Below are positions 38,002 to 49,504 of a stretch of 64,000 nucleotides of DNA, one piece after another (within the stretch, counting starts at the first letter, position 1; each line of letters starts with the position of its first letter). Below the pieces are notes generated by a model, which was not told where the DNA came from, ran no database searches, and was given only the letters and a program-made list of their open reading frames with translations. The stretch covers positions 2,625,001 to 2,689,000 of the forward strand of contig JACCIC010000035.1 of NCBI GenBank assembly GCA_018907035.1, given 5' to 3'. A program made the position numbers and the translations under genes. The stretch comes from Sycobia sp. Sy_11 (taxonomy: Eukaryota; Arthropoda; Insecta; Hymenoptera; Epichrysomallidae).

Positions 38002-38004
<3 letters not shown>

Positions 38005-38049
<45 letters not shown>
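38005..38049. repeat. (TA)n microsatellite, 45 bp
   Basis: Pure; a 24-bp poly(A) follows at 38,205-38,228. Confidence 0.95.
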
Positions 38050-38052
<3 letters not shown>

Positions 38053-38547
38053 TAACCGTACCATGTGCGTGTGTGCGCGTGCACGAGCGCTTATGCAGCG
38101 GCTTGGCCCGTTCGAAAAAACTACTCGACGCTCTGCTGCCCCTGCAGCTGCAACTACGCGGCGACCGTATATGTTTACGTTTTTCGCGCGAACTTCTATT
38201 AAAATAAAAAAAAAAAAAAAAAAAAAAATACGCGCAGACGCGCGCAAAGACGCGCACGTGTCACGACGGTCTTTTCCCCCCATCTCTTTCTGCCTGGTTT
38301 TCCGCCGATATAATTCCGCGCCGCGAAAGAACTTTCTTTGGCCAGCGGATTGCGCGCCAACTGGGACGCGTGTTCGCCACCGCTGAAAGCGTTACGCTAA
38401 TTGCTCAAATAACTATTCTATTGCGTATACGGTTTGGTTCGGTAGAAAATATAAACAGCGTGGCAACGTTGTACATACATTATCAATTCGAAGGTGAAAT
38501 TAATGGTCGCGCACGAATTGCTATTCTAGCTGGCTGACTAGCTCGCA

Positions 38548-38551
<4 letters not shown>

Positions 38552-38596
<45 letters not shown>
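38552..38596. repeat. (GA)n microsatellite, 45 bp
   Basis: Pure. Confidence 0.97.
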
Positions 38597-38599
<3 letters not shown>

Positions 38600-38770
38600 T
38601 AGAGTAGATTTTTAGTCGAAAGAGCTATTATATATCCCCGTATATCAAATGTGTATTATGCCTCCATGTTGAAAGAGAGGCACTAATACGTGTGGCAGCA
38701 AAGCAGCTAATGTGTTCGGCTATTACAGCCATTTAGCACTCGGCTGTGAATATACACGTATGTATGTATG

Positions 38771-38808
<38 letters not shown>

Positions 38809-39503
38809 CATGCACAACTGGGGTACGCACAATGTATCATAACGAAAGCTTTCAACAGAGCCACGACGCCGCTCACCGGAATATAATAGGAGAGCTCTCT
38901 GCCTCGTTCTCTTATCTCGTTAAAAGTGCCGCACGACGAATATAGTAGCCATATTTATAGCGACAGATAATATAGATTTTCGCCTTAATTTTTCGTCCCC
39001 CCCCCCCTCAGCGCACCTTCCTCTATCTCTCATTAAGCCACGGAAATATTAAACTCCCATTACATTATAAACCAGACTAAAAATTTCCCGACTAATATTT
39101 CCACGTATCATAATACTGTATAATGTAAAAGAGCTCTCCACGACGCGCGTAAAGTACAAATGGCGCGCGAACGTAATCTCGCGTACGGGGGTCGCTCGGG
39201 GAGGGGGGGGGAGGGAGTCTTTTTGTTAAAACGAAATTTGCCGCGATCTGTATCTTTGTACGTAGGCGAGCGCTCGAGTGGAGGGGAGAAACTAATGTGT
39301 ACGAGTGCGAGGAATCGAGGGATCGTATAAACGCGCTCGGCGAGCGCAGGCCGATGACTATCGTTGCCAACATGCGCTCTCTCGCAGTGGAAACGGCAAG
39401 TTCGATCAGACAGATTAGTTACATCATTACTTTTATATATATATGTATATATATAAAATTCAGATCTCAGCGTGCAATGACTCGTCTCCCTCTCCCCTTT
39501 ATG

Positions 39504-39509
<6 letters not shown>
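38597..39509. other. Unique DNA with a short (CA)n
   Basis: (CA)n at 38,771-38,790 leading into a short TA run. Otherwise no feature. Confidence 0.5.

Positions 39510-39543
<34 letters not shown>
39510..39543. repeat. (CT)n microsatellite, 34 bp
   Basis: Pure. Confidence 0.95.
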
Positions 39544-39547
<4 letters not shown>

Positions 39548-40660
39548 GTCTCTGATGAGAAAGTCTCTTCTGCCAGCATGACTGACGTCTGACGCGTCTA
39601 TCAAGATCAATTGACCTACGCCTATTAGGCGGCGAGCTCGGCTGCGGCGTCAACAGGTTGAACGGGCAAGAATCGCGCGCTATACAGAGAGCCAGCAATA
39701 AAGAGAAAGAGAGACATCACAAGCGTGAATACTTTCGCGAAAGCCGCGCGATCCCCTCCTGCGCTTCGCCTATTACTGATCGAACGATAGCTGTCAGTTA
39801 TTTAGTAGTGCGTTCTTTTTAATATTTCTAAAGTACATCGTTTAAAGAACTTCGAGACACAGTTTATTGCAGTTGTATTTGTGTTCGCGAGATGGCTTTC
39901 AATTTTGCGCAAAGGCAAAAATGTTTATTTGAGCTCGTATTTTATACGCAGTTTCTCTTTCACGATCGTAATTTGTCTGTATCAAAGTTATTGTTTATTA
40001 AAATGTCCATCTGGAGTTCCACATGTTAATAAGCTATAATTTTTCATTATATACCAGCACTAGGGAGAAAGTAAGACAGAAAGTGACATTAAAGTGCTTT
40101 ATACTGCTTTAAAATTGGAATTCATAAATCGTTTTAACGAATGACACTGCATATATTTGAAAACATATAAAATATGTCACAATCTATGGGTTTCGGAGCG
40201 GTGCTCCCAAGACCTTGGCGGTACTTACTACGGACGACAGAAAGTCTCTAATAGAACGGGGAGGAGAAAGAGGGGCTTTTTCGAGCGAAAGAGCGCGCAG
40301 TCGGCGGTGGCGCCGAGGCGAGCGATTTCACGATCGGATTCTATCCGTCAGAGGCTGAGGCAGACGGCGCGCGCGCGCCCGCGCCACATCGAACGAGTAC
40401 CATGACGTGTGCGAACGGAGGCCTAAACTGGGCGTAATTAAGCCGGCTGACGGGGACGGAGGCGAGCCGGCGACCCGGCCGTACCGCGGGAAGGAAGTTC
40501 GTCGCTGGCTGTAAGAAGGGCGCAAGCTGGCTTAATATACGAGGACGTTTGCTGTTGTCGCTGCTGCTGCTGCTGCTACCTTCATATAATGTGTATACAA
40601 AAAAACGAAGAAAGAAGACATGCTTAGATGTTACATTTCGCTACTATTTTCCGATGATGG

Positions 40661-40661
<1 letters not shown>
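39544..40661. other. AT-rich then GC-rich unique DNA
   Basis: 39,780-40,180 is AT-rich without arrays. 40,190-40,530 is GC-rich. A (CTG)n run lies at about 40,559-40,576. No gene supported. Confidence 0.5.

Positions 40662-40706
<45 letters not shown>
40662..40706. repeat. (TA)n microsatellite, 45 bp
   Basis: Passes into a short GC run and CA-rich DNA. Confidence 0.95.
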
Positions 40707-40711
<5 letters not shown>

Positions 40712-40856
40712 CGCGCATACACACATACACACATCCATATATACATAATATAGAAATAAACCGAGGCGGACGGGGGGCCGCGCCCACGCACATGAGCGCG
40801 CGTGCTGATGCTCTGCGCAACGAAAGCTCTCCACTCTCGAATGCCGGGTGCTCTCG

Positions 40857-40857
<1 letters not shown>

Positions 40858-40914
<57 letters not shown>
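40858..40914. repeat. (TA)n to (CA)n compound array
   Basis: 45 bp of TA then a short CA run. Confidence 0.95.
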
Positions 40915-40915
<1 letters not shown>

Positions 40916-40945
40916 TATATATTTATGTACCAACAGAGAGAAAAA

Positions 40946-40975
40946 AGAGAAGAGAGAGAGAGAGAGAGAGAGAGA
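40946..40975. repeat. (GA)n microsatellite
   Basis: About 26 bp pure with A-rich edges. Confidence 0.9.
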
Positions 40976-41277
40976 AAAGAGGCGACCTCGGAAAAAGTTT
41001 GAGGTTAAGGGGATGTGTATGTGTTCGCATTTGTGTGCACGTGCGCAATAACAATATTCTGGCGCGATCAAGGCTCCTCTCTGCGTCTTGGCAACGTCGT
41101 GCGCGTGCGTTATGTGTTAGCTGGAAAATTTATATATATATATATATAAGTTTCTGACCTCTTTCTCCAGATAAAAACTGCTCTAAGTTCCAAGGGATTC
41201 TGGATAATTTATCTAACGCTATAATGACCTAATTCTCGCTCTTGTACATTCGTCTCTGGAAATTATTACGTAATTCC

Positions 41278-41279
<2 letters not shown>

Positions 41280-41312
<33 letters not shown>
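41280..41312. repeat. (TA)n microsatellite, 33 bp
   Basis: Pure. Confidence 0.95.
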
Positions 41313-41316
<4 letters not shown>

Positions 41317-41625
41317 GAGGTAGAGACAGAGTATAATAAAATCAGCGAGTATAATAACTTGGTTTTTTTTCCTCCATAATCTTTAGTACTATTAAGATAG
41401 CTAAATTGTGGAAAAGTAAGTATTACATTTATTCTCCATTCTGGAACTTTTTTTTAACGTTTCTTTTGAAATGGATTTTGTTGCACAACTCATTTAACAA
41501 CTCGTAAAGTTTATTTAAAGCTATACTTTATTATTTTCTTTAAAAGCAATAACGCGACGATCGAAAGTTTATTTTCTATCGAGGATTATATATGCAGAAT
41601 TATAGAGAAGTTAAAACATTGCTCT

Positions 41626-41628
<3 letters not shown>

Positions 41629-41675
<47 letters not shown>
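41629..41675. repeat. (TA)n microsatellite, 47 bp
   Basis: Pure; about 80 bp upstream of the 41.75-kb hairpin. Confidence 0.95.
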
Positions 41676-41680
<5 letters not shown>

Positions 41681-41751
41681 AAAATGTTAAGACAAATTTT
41701 TAAAATTAGATTTTCGATAAATCCAAACAGAAAGAAAGAAACAAAACTACC

Positions 41752-41887
41752 TTCTAAATTTGAATCGGTGAAAATCGCTCGGTTGCTATGAAAAACAAGG
41801 AACATTTTCATTATACAATAAATCAGCAAATTTTCTATATTGATTCGAATTCCAATGGCGCGATTTTCACTCATTCAAATTTCGAGA
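41752..41887. repeat. Inverted repeat, hairpin with arms of about 33 nt
   Basis: The arm at 41,753-41,786 carries AAATTTGAAT, two mismatches, then GTGAAAATCGC. The same sequence, reverse complemented, lies at 41,852-41,886. About 24 of 30 positions pair, around a loop of roughly 65 nt. It sits in AT-rich unique DNA just downstream of a (TA)n array. It could be a MITE remnant or a precursor-like hairpin; no known miRNA was recognised. Confidence 0.6.
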
Positions 41888-43013
41888 ATACATTGCGTTA
41901 CGTTAATATTCATAATATAATGGGAAGTATCATTGGTTCGGCAAACTGTAAAATACAAAAGTGGCTCTACGTGCAAGACATTCGCTTGAAATCTCGATTA
42001 CAATTATATTCTATATCGACTTAATTTTTTTCTCACAGGTAGCGCCGCAATCATTGTCGCGGATGCTTATGTAAGCCGGGTGTTGTACTCCGTGGCCGAA
42101 TGAGTTTTTGCGACGTTTTTAATGAATAATTCGTAATATCCCAGTCCCGTTCGATATTCTTTCTAAAAGTCGACGTACACGCGATATATATATATGCAAA
42201 GAACGAAGCAAGCAGTAATGGATATTTAGCCGGATTTAATGAGTTGGGGCAAAACTTTAATGTTTTTTTACTGTATGTATATATGTTATATATGCAAACG
42301 TTAAACGTTATCCAACACGTCTACCGTGGCTTTCGCAAAACTGCTCGGAACGATGTTTTGTTACGCTCAAATATCTGCCGACCTTGCGTCTTTGACCAAA
42401 GTATCTTTTTTTTTTTCTTCCTCCTTGCATTACAGAACTGACAATCTTTTGCAATCTTGAAGTTCTCATTGTCGGAGTGCAACGAAATCTATGTGTGTAA
42501 GCGGTTAAGTACGCTGACGCTCGAGGAGCGTGCCTTTTCGCGCCGGTCTCGGTGAATAAGGCTCGCGTGCGCGCGAGAAGCGACGAGGGGCGACGACGAG
42601 GGAGAAAGTCGAGTGACACACAGCCGGAAAGTAACGCGCGAGCCGCGAAATAAGTCGGAAGCAGGGGGATGCGTATCTGTAAATGAAAGATCGCGCGTTG
42701 TGTCGAGGGCGCATATAAGAATAGAGGTGAGACGGGAGATGTGGATCGGGCCTCGGGAAGAGAGGGAGACGAAAAATAAGGGAATCCGGAGATAGCGTGG
42801 ACAGGAGAGGGAGAGAAAGAGAGAGAAGACTGCGGTGAGATAAGGTGAAAAAGGAGCGGAGGGACAGGGAGGGTATAGAAGGGGAGGTCGTCGAAGCTCC
42901 TGCGAAAAAGTGCAGGAAAGAGGAGGAGGAGGAGCTGAAGGAGAGAAAGGAGGGAGTCTAAGAAAGAACGAGAGAACGGGAGAGACTCTGCATCAGGATG
43001 GTGGGCCGAGAGC

Positions 43014-43015
<2 letters not shown>
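41888..43015. other. AT-rich then purine-rich unique DNA
   Basis: To 42,480 AT-rich and array-poor. 42,590-43,000 is strongly purine-rich on +, so the minus strand is open through Leu/Ser/Pro-rich low complexity. Confidence 0.5.

Positions 43016-43063
<48 letters not shown>
43016..43063. repeat. (GA)n microsatellite, 48 bp
   Basis: Continues imperfectly to about 43,080. Confidence 0.97.
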
Positions 43064-43072
<9 letters not shown>

Positions 43073-43392
43073 CAGAGTGAGTGAGCGACCGGCCAACATC
43101 CTGCCCGATACTTTGTCTGGAATTTCGCAGTGAGCGGCCCTCGAGAAAACCAGTTGTGTGAGTGTGTGTATGTGTGCACCGGGCGGTGCGGCCGTCCGCT
43201 CGCGGACTCTCGGGACTGGGCGCGCTGAGCGAGAGTCGACCGACGGTTTCGTTCGCGTTTGGCTTCGACAAAGGCCTTAAACCCAGCCAAGGGTCACCGC
43301 GTCTTTTCTCTCTCGTTCCCTCGTTCACTGAGTCTCTTTCACTTCGTGCTCGCCGAGAGCGCATAGGTTCGCGGAGCGAAAAGGCGCGGGAT

Positions 43393-43396
<4 letters not shown>

Positions 43397-43432
<36 letters not shown>
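43397..43432. repeat. (GA)n microsatellite, 36 bp
   Basis: A-rich imperfect continuation to 43,455. Confidence 0.95.
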
Positions 43433-43437
<5 letters not shown>

Positions 43438-43750
43438 AAGGGAGAGCAAGAGAGAGCTGGTCGGCGCGCTCGTCGGCCCTGGACTCTCTCGCCTGCGGAC
43501 GGCGAGTTTCATAAAAGCTGTCCCCTCGCGACCGCCCCGCGTCGGCCCTGCACACACACTCACATGCGCACGCGTACATATATCGCGCGTTATATACAGC
43601 GACACGGCGTTTGCCTGAATTATTTTCGTTCATTCTCACGTCCTCGCTAATGCGAGCATCGGGGAACGAGAGCGACGGCTGGTCGCTCGCCTCGCGCTCA
43701 CACACGCACGCTGGAGGCGACTGACCCACCACAAAACTCATATACATGCA

Positions 43751-43756
<6 letters not shown>

Positions 43757-43809
<53 letters not shown>
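43757..43809. repeat. (TA)n microsatellite, 53 bp
   Basis: Pure. Confidence 0.95.
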
Positions 43810-43812
<3 letters not shown>

Positions 43813-46472
43813 AAGGCGAATTTCGAATGCGTCGGGCGCAGCAGACGCACGTCGAGGGGAGGGAAAGCAGACTCTTGGGAAATTTCGAAGACGATAATAG
43901 ACGAGCTTTCTCTCTCTCTCTTATTCTTTCTCTCTCTCTCTCTTTTTTTGCAATCCCGTCGCCTCTCTTTCTCACTGCGGCTTCTAATTTAAAAGGGTGA
44001 TGCGAGCGTTTGGCGGAGGGGGGGGGAAGCAGCCTTTTTAAATTTGCATTTCTTTGAATGGCCCTTTGTCAAAACAGCTATATAGAAGCAGTCATTCGCG
44101 CGTTCGCTCTCATTGTGCGCTTTTTGCTGGACGATTTATCATCGACGACCTCCGTGGGACGGGAGGGAATGCGACGACGAAGTTTGCGGAATTGCTATTA
44201 TCGCGGCGCAACGGAAGCAAAAAGTGGGGCTTGGTGCAATCTCAAAAAAAAAAAAAACAAAACTGGGCAAGTTCTTTTTTGTAAGGGATAAAGAAAGTCT
44301 TTTAAATTATGACCTCGATAATACAATGCAGCGTAGGTTTATATCCTTAGAAGTAATAAAAACTAGACGTAATAGGATCGAATCAGAAAAATCAATAGTT
44401 AGATTACGTGTTGGGTCAGACGGAAGAGCGGTAATAACGCGAGGAAGCATTCCCCGATCGGGTAGCGCCACACTGAAAATTTCTTGAAGGGAGGAATTCC
44501 GGCTTCCGGTCGCGTTCGGTGCGGTTCGCGACCACCTCCTCCCTCTTTTTTGGTCGTATACCTATATATTACTCAAAGCGTGGCACGAATATATCTATAT
44601 ACACACATATGCAGAGTTGGGAGCGCGGATTACTGCACGCAGGGAGGGCAGTTCCCCGCTCGCAAGCGCAGATGTGTGCTGTTACCGTCGTTCACCACCC
44701 GCACGCTCGCACATACACACAAACACATACACATACACATTGAGAAAATGATCGTTCGCCACACATACACACACACACACACACAGACTTGGTTCATATG
44801 TATATATGTGGATAGTGGCGTGTTGCACTTAAACCGTGACTGAGGTCGTTACACCCTGATGCCGCAGCGACAGTAGCCGCGTATATACTCGATCGGTGGC
44901 GTTATATAGTCGATACTGGAGAGTTGATCTATTGCATTTTTTTCAGCGACGAGGTCTGTTCACTGTAATATATATGTTTGCCGTTGTTTCCGTTTTTATA
45001 CTCTTATTTTAAACACACACACACACACACACACACAGACACACGATACCACGATAGGATTTTTTTCTTTTATTCAAGATGCTATCGAATTTTCGTGTGG
45101 GATAAATATAAGAGTCTTCGTCAAATGTATAATAGACATGCATTTAAAAATCAAGAAAGGGTAAAACTAATCAATTATATATAATACAAAGAAGCGCATC
45201 TGCATCCTGATATGTAAAGAGTTACATTCTTTATTACCTTTTTAAAGTAACCATCTACAAAAAGTGGAAGTTGAAGACAAGAAAAGGTGCATAAGTAAAA
45301 CGATTTTAGTTTTGCCTTGGGAGAAAAAAAAGAAGCCGCGACAGAAAGACAAATGGAGGACCAGCAGCTTGCTGAAGCTCTCGAAGGGAGCCGTGAGAGA
45401 AGAAGAATAGGAAGAAAATAGGGACACGAACCAATGCGGTTGCGAAGCGACGATGAAGAGCTAAGGCCGGTACTGCGAGCGTTTCCATCGATAATAATAC
45501 TGGCACATATATATAGTCTTTCAAAACGAGCATAGATACTACACACACACGCACACGCACACAAACATATATACATATATAATATTCCGTCGATGCTATC
45601 GCTGCAAAGCGGGACTTAAAACGAACAGATGTAAGGGAGATAACTCGATTTTATCGTCGTCCCCGCTCTTATGCAAAAAAGGAAATATTGTGTTCGTAGT
45701 TAACATAAAAAAGCTTATTTTTTAGCGATTATTTTTTACTTCGCGATAATTTAAAAAGAAAAAAGCAATTAATTGTTTTTTTTTTTTTTAACAGTCGCGA
45801 GTGTCACTCTAGGCGATTGCGCAAATGCGGGTTTTGAATATTTATAGATTTTTAAACGTTGATTGCTTGAATTTACGATCGGAACTGTTATATGTGGCAA
45901 ATGTTAGTATGATTTTGTTCCACAAAAATAATTTAGCTAAGGAGTCTTTCTCATAGAAAGGCGTGGTTGCTCTGTCGATCGATCCTAACAAATGACCAGT
46001 AGAGTGTTTTCGTCGTCTCAAAATCGGCGATTCACCATCAAGGTAACTCAGAGTAATGCGAAGGACAGCTATACTTTACAGGCAAAAAAAGCTTCTATTC
46101 TTAAGCGTCTCGCAAAAGTTGCTTTCGTAATTTCCTTTTTTATTTCATTAAAAAGAAGAAGAGAGGCGCAGCTGTCATTTGAATCGTTCTCGGCTCGTGT
46201 TGTGTGTGTGTGTGTGTGTGTGTGTGTCTGTTCGCTTGCTCCCGACAGATGTTCGCTCTCTCGCAGCCCGACAATGAAGTTCGGAGTGCGCGTGCTTCGT
46301 AACACATTTTATAGAATAAAACCATAAGGATCGCCGTCTTGAATACTAAAAGAAAAAACGGGGACTGCTAGCAACGAAACAGCCTCGTTCGCCGGAAATA
46401 GAAATATACATTTCTTCGGAAGGCACTGAAGTCTGGCAGTGTGCTCATGAATTTCCTAATACGTAGATATAC
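43810..46472. other. Mixed unique DNA with short arrays
   Basis: (CT) runs 43,908-43,944, A13 at 44,245-44,257, (CA)n at 44,765-44,785 and 45,014-45,037, AT-rich 45,690-45,960, (GT)n at 46,200-46,226. No supported gene. Confidence 0.5.

Positions 46473-46520
<48 letters not shown>
46473..46520. repeat. (TA)n microsatellite, 48 bp
   Basis: Pure. Confidence 0.95.
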
Positions 46521-46529
<9 letters not shown>

Positions 46530-47178
46530 ATGCTTGAGCACTCGGTGTATCAAAATTTATATTTAAATTATTTTGAGCTCCAATCGATGTGGGAGCGTCT
46601 GGAAATTGGGAGCGCCTGCGTGACGTAAGCGTGCATGCTAAAATAATATTCGGCGAAAAACTCGTGCGTCGGGGAATTTCGGTACTACACACACGCACAC
46701 ACACACATATATATATACATATATATGTATATATATACATATATATTTTTCGAGTCTCGTTGCTTCTTTCTCCCTCGTTACCATGCGAAAAATATATCGC
46801 GAGCGAGCCGGGCGCCGGTGGCTAACCCGTAGCTGCTCGCTTCTTCGATCGATCTCCGTGTGTATCACTCGGCGACGTGGCCCCCGCGGCTGCGATACGT
46901 ATACGCGGAAGAGTCGTACGGCGCATCTCGGGCGCACGCGCAGCGCTTAGGCACGAACGTGTGCGCCGATAATTGCTCGGTCGCGGGCGCGCTCGAGGAT
47001 TCCCATCCGAAGAAGGATTCATGTAGCCGATTGCACTTTTATATATATATATATATATATATAACTCACGTGTACAGAGATCGAGAAGCAGTTTGGCGCG
47101 CGACTTCTCTTTATCGATCAGAGCAAGAGGGAGAGAGCGCGAGTTTTTATTGGAAGATGTAGATAAGCGCGAGAGAGA
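46521..47178. other. Unique DNA with short TA/CA runs
   Basis: CA then TA runs at 46,686-46,746, CG-rich 46,800-47,010, a 24-bp TA run at 47,040-47,063. No gene seen. Confidence 0.5.
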
Positions 47179-47242
47179 CAGAGTGTGTGAGAGAGAGAGA
47201 GAGAGACAGGGGGGGAGGGAGAGAGAGAGGGAGAGAGAGAGA
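47179..47242. repeat. Imperfect (GA)n array
   Basis: GA units broken by GTGTG, CAG and a G7 run. Confidence 0.85.
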
Positions 47243-47374
47243 ATAGCAGAATCAGAGAATAGCGAAGTAATCGACAGTCATCCGGTGAATAAATAAAACC
47301 GCACACATGCACGATCCAACTAATTCCTGGCTGACGTCACACGACTTTGTTCTACTTCGGGTGTGTCGCGCACA

Positions 47375-47375
47375 G

Positions 47376-47445
<70 letters not shown>
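47375..47445. repeat. (CT)n array, 71 bp
   Basis: The longest CT array on +, with two single-base slips. Confidence 0.97.
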
Positions 47446-47697
47446 GTCGCTCGCCTCATTCGCGCGCCCTCTCTAAATTATATTAAAACGCGCCCCCGAT
47501 CGTGCGGATAGAGGAGCGGCTTTTTTTATATCATTTCGCTTTCATTATTCATATTATTTTTTTTCATCACTGATGAATTGTTTCCGTTGGCGAATGAAAC
47601 AACGACGAGAGAGAAAGAATGAGCAAAGAGAAGCTGCTGATGTGCGCGCATTGTGCGCGAGTAGTATGTATAGCGCGAGGAGGTGAGAGAGAAAGAA

Positions 47698-47699
<2 letters not shown>

Positions 47700-47742
<43 letters not shown>
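47700..47742. repeat. (GA)n microsatellite, 43 bp
   Basis: About 255 bp from the CT array and its reverse complement, so the two could pair. Confidence 0.97.
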
Positions 47743-47745
<3 letters not shown>

Positions 47746-48528
47746 CTCCCTCAGTCTCAACACATACACACATATAGACTCACATGCAAAGACTCGGTGC
47801 AGAAGCTTTTTGCACACACCACCAAATGTATGTATAATATGTGCGCCGATCTGCGTGACTAGTGCTCGAGTTCGCACTTCTCCCCCCTCCCCCTCCCTCC
47901 CTCGCTCTCTCTCTCTCTCTGACGCGTGTCTACGTGAGTATGCGTGCATGTGTGTATTCGTGTGAAACGTGCGCGAGACCAATAGGTCTTTCGCTCTAAT
48001 AGGTCCATTCACGAGTCTCTTTTCTGCGGTGACTCTTGGCGCACCATCAGCGCGGCAGCTGCCGTCGCTGCCGCCGCCGCCGCTGCCTAAGCGCGTGAAT
48101 TTCCCACGAGACGCGCTTGGCGATAAGTGCACCGCGCTGTTACTGCCTCCAAACGCCACCGCCACCGTCGCCGTCGTTGGGTCGTCGCCGCGGCCTCTCT
48201 AACCCGTCCGGCGCGATCGATACGAATCCTCACGATTTTCCCTTTAATTCTGCCGAATGCGAATGCGGGTGTGTATGTGTGCGAGCGCGCGTGCATATAT
48301 GTATACTGTGTCTATATGCATGGCGCGCACAGTCGATGAAGTTTGCCTGTGCATGTACAGACGATAAGCCTTTAATTTCGTATTTCAAAGGGAGGCCGCC
48401 GTTTTTCGTTCCCCTTACTCCCACCCCCTCGACTCCCCCCCCCTTTAACCTGCTGCGTCGGGGGACCTGGGGGTACGGGAAGCAGGGGTTCGTTTTATTT
48501 CGACGCGATCGTAACGGCGAGAGGGCAC

Positions 48529-48531
<3 letters not shown>
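47743..48531. other. Mixed, partly GC-rich unique DNA
   Basis: GCC/GTC-type trinucleotide runs at 48,050-48,190 open several frames. No supported exon. Confidence 0.5.

Positions 48532-48565
<34 letters not shown>
48532..48565. repeat. (TA)n microsatellite, 34 bp
   Basis: Pure. Confidence 0.95.
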
Positions 48566-48569
<4 letters not shown>

Positions 48570-48658
48570 CATATAATATATAACTGTTAGCTCGGCTGTT
48601 ATAGCGTTGGCGATGCACGAACACTAAGGGGCGCCTATAAGCCAATCGATCGCGCCCG

Positions 48659-48682
48659 GCCCTGCGTCCCGACAGGCAGGGC
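48659..48682. repeat. GC-rich hairpin
   Basis: GCCCTGC pairs with GCAGGGC over 7 bp around a 10-nt loop, in unique DNA between two (TA)n arrays. Confidence 0.45.
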
Positions 48683-48765
48683 AGGCCATCGGGGGGGAGT
48701 CGCGCTATATAGGTTTTCAGCGGGGGTAGTAGCGCAGGCCCTTCTCGTGAAGACATTTAAATGTC

Positions 48766-48768
<3 letters not shown>

Positions 48769-48805
<37 letters not shown>
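48769..48805. repeat. (TA)n microsatellite, 37 bp
   Basis: The last TA array of 30 bp or more before the gap to 54,313. Confidence 0.95.
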
Positions 48806-48807
<2 letters not shown>

Positions 48808-49439
48808 ATATATCTATATACATACATATAAACTAACGCGAGTATTTAACTTTTGCGCCACGCTCTCTCTCTTGCTCCGGAGGCGCACAAGCACAACGCC
48901 GCCGTCGCTGCTGCGCAAGCTATCGATTGCGTCTCTGCAGCTGTTGCGGAACACAGACGCATACAGACACACACGCGCGCGCAAACACATTTACACCCAT
49001 ATGCGTACGAGTGCATACACGCGTTCATCGCGCACGGATCGAGAGAGGCAAGCTCGCGTACGAAACATCGGACGTAAATTTTCGCTTTTTTCACGAACGC
49101 ATGAGCCGAGCAGGTATATTATGGAACGAGGCGGACAGCAATCTTATCCCGATAGTTTGTAAATACGAATCGCTGAACTAAACGTGAATTATATGAATAT
49201 ATGTATAAATATAGATATTGACATAAAAAAAAAAATTGCCTGCTGTTTTGTAAAAGTACAGCGGGGGAGAGGATAAACTATCGTCCCTTTTTAGTTTTTT
49301 CATTCATTCGTCCGCTCCCAGCACCGCGGGAGCTTGGGATATCGAATGCGTGCCTAAATAACCTTCGACTCCTCGTGCACGCAGTCCTCGCATGCAGGCC
49401 AGGACATCAGTGAGAATAATAAGCATAATAATCATAATG

Positions 49440-49504
49440 ATCATAATAATAACCGCAATAATATAAATAATAATAATAATAATAATAATAATAGTAATAA
49501 TAAT
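49440..49504. repeat. Imperfect (AAT)n array
   Basis: AAT units with ATC, ACC and AGT variants; the only long AT-type trinucleotide array. Confidence 0.9.

Noticed and set aside
42308..43099. 263-codon minus frame, the second longest in the window
   Set aside because: Leu/Ser/Pro-rich because the + strand is purine-rich and ends in a GA array.
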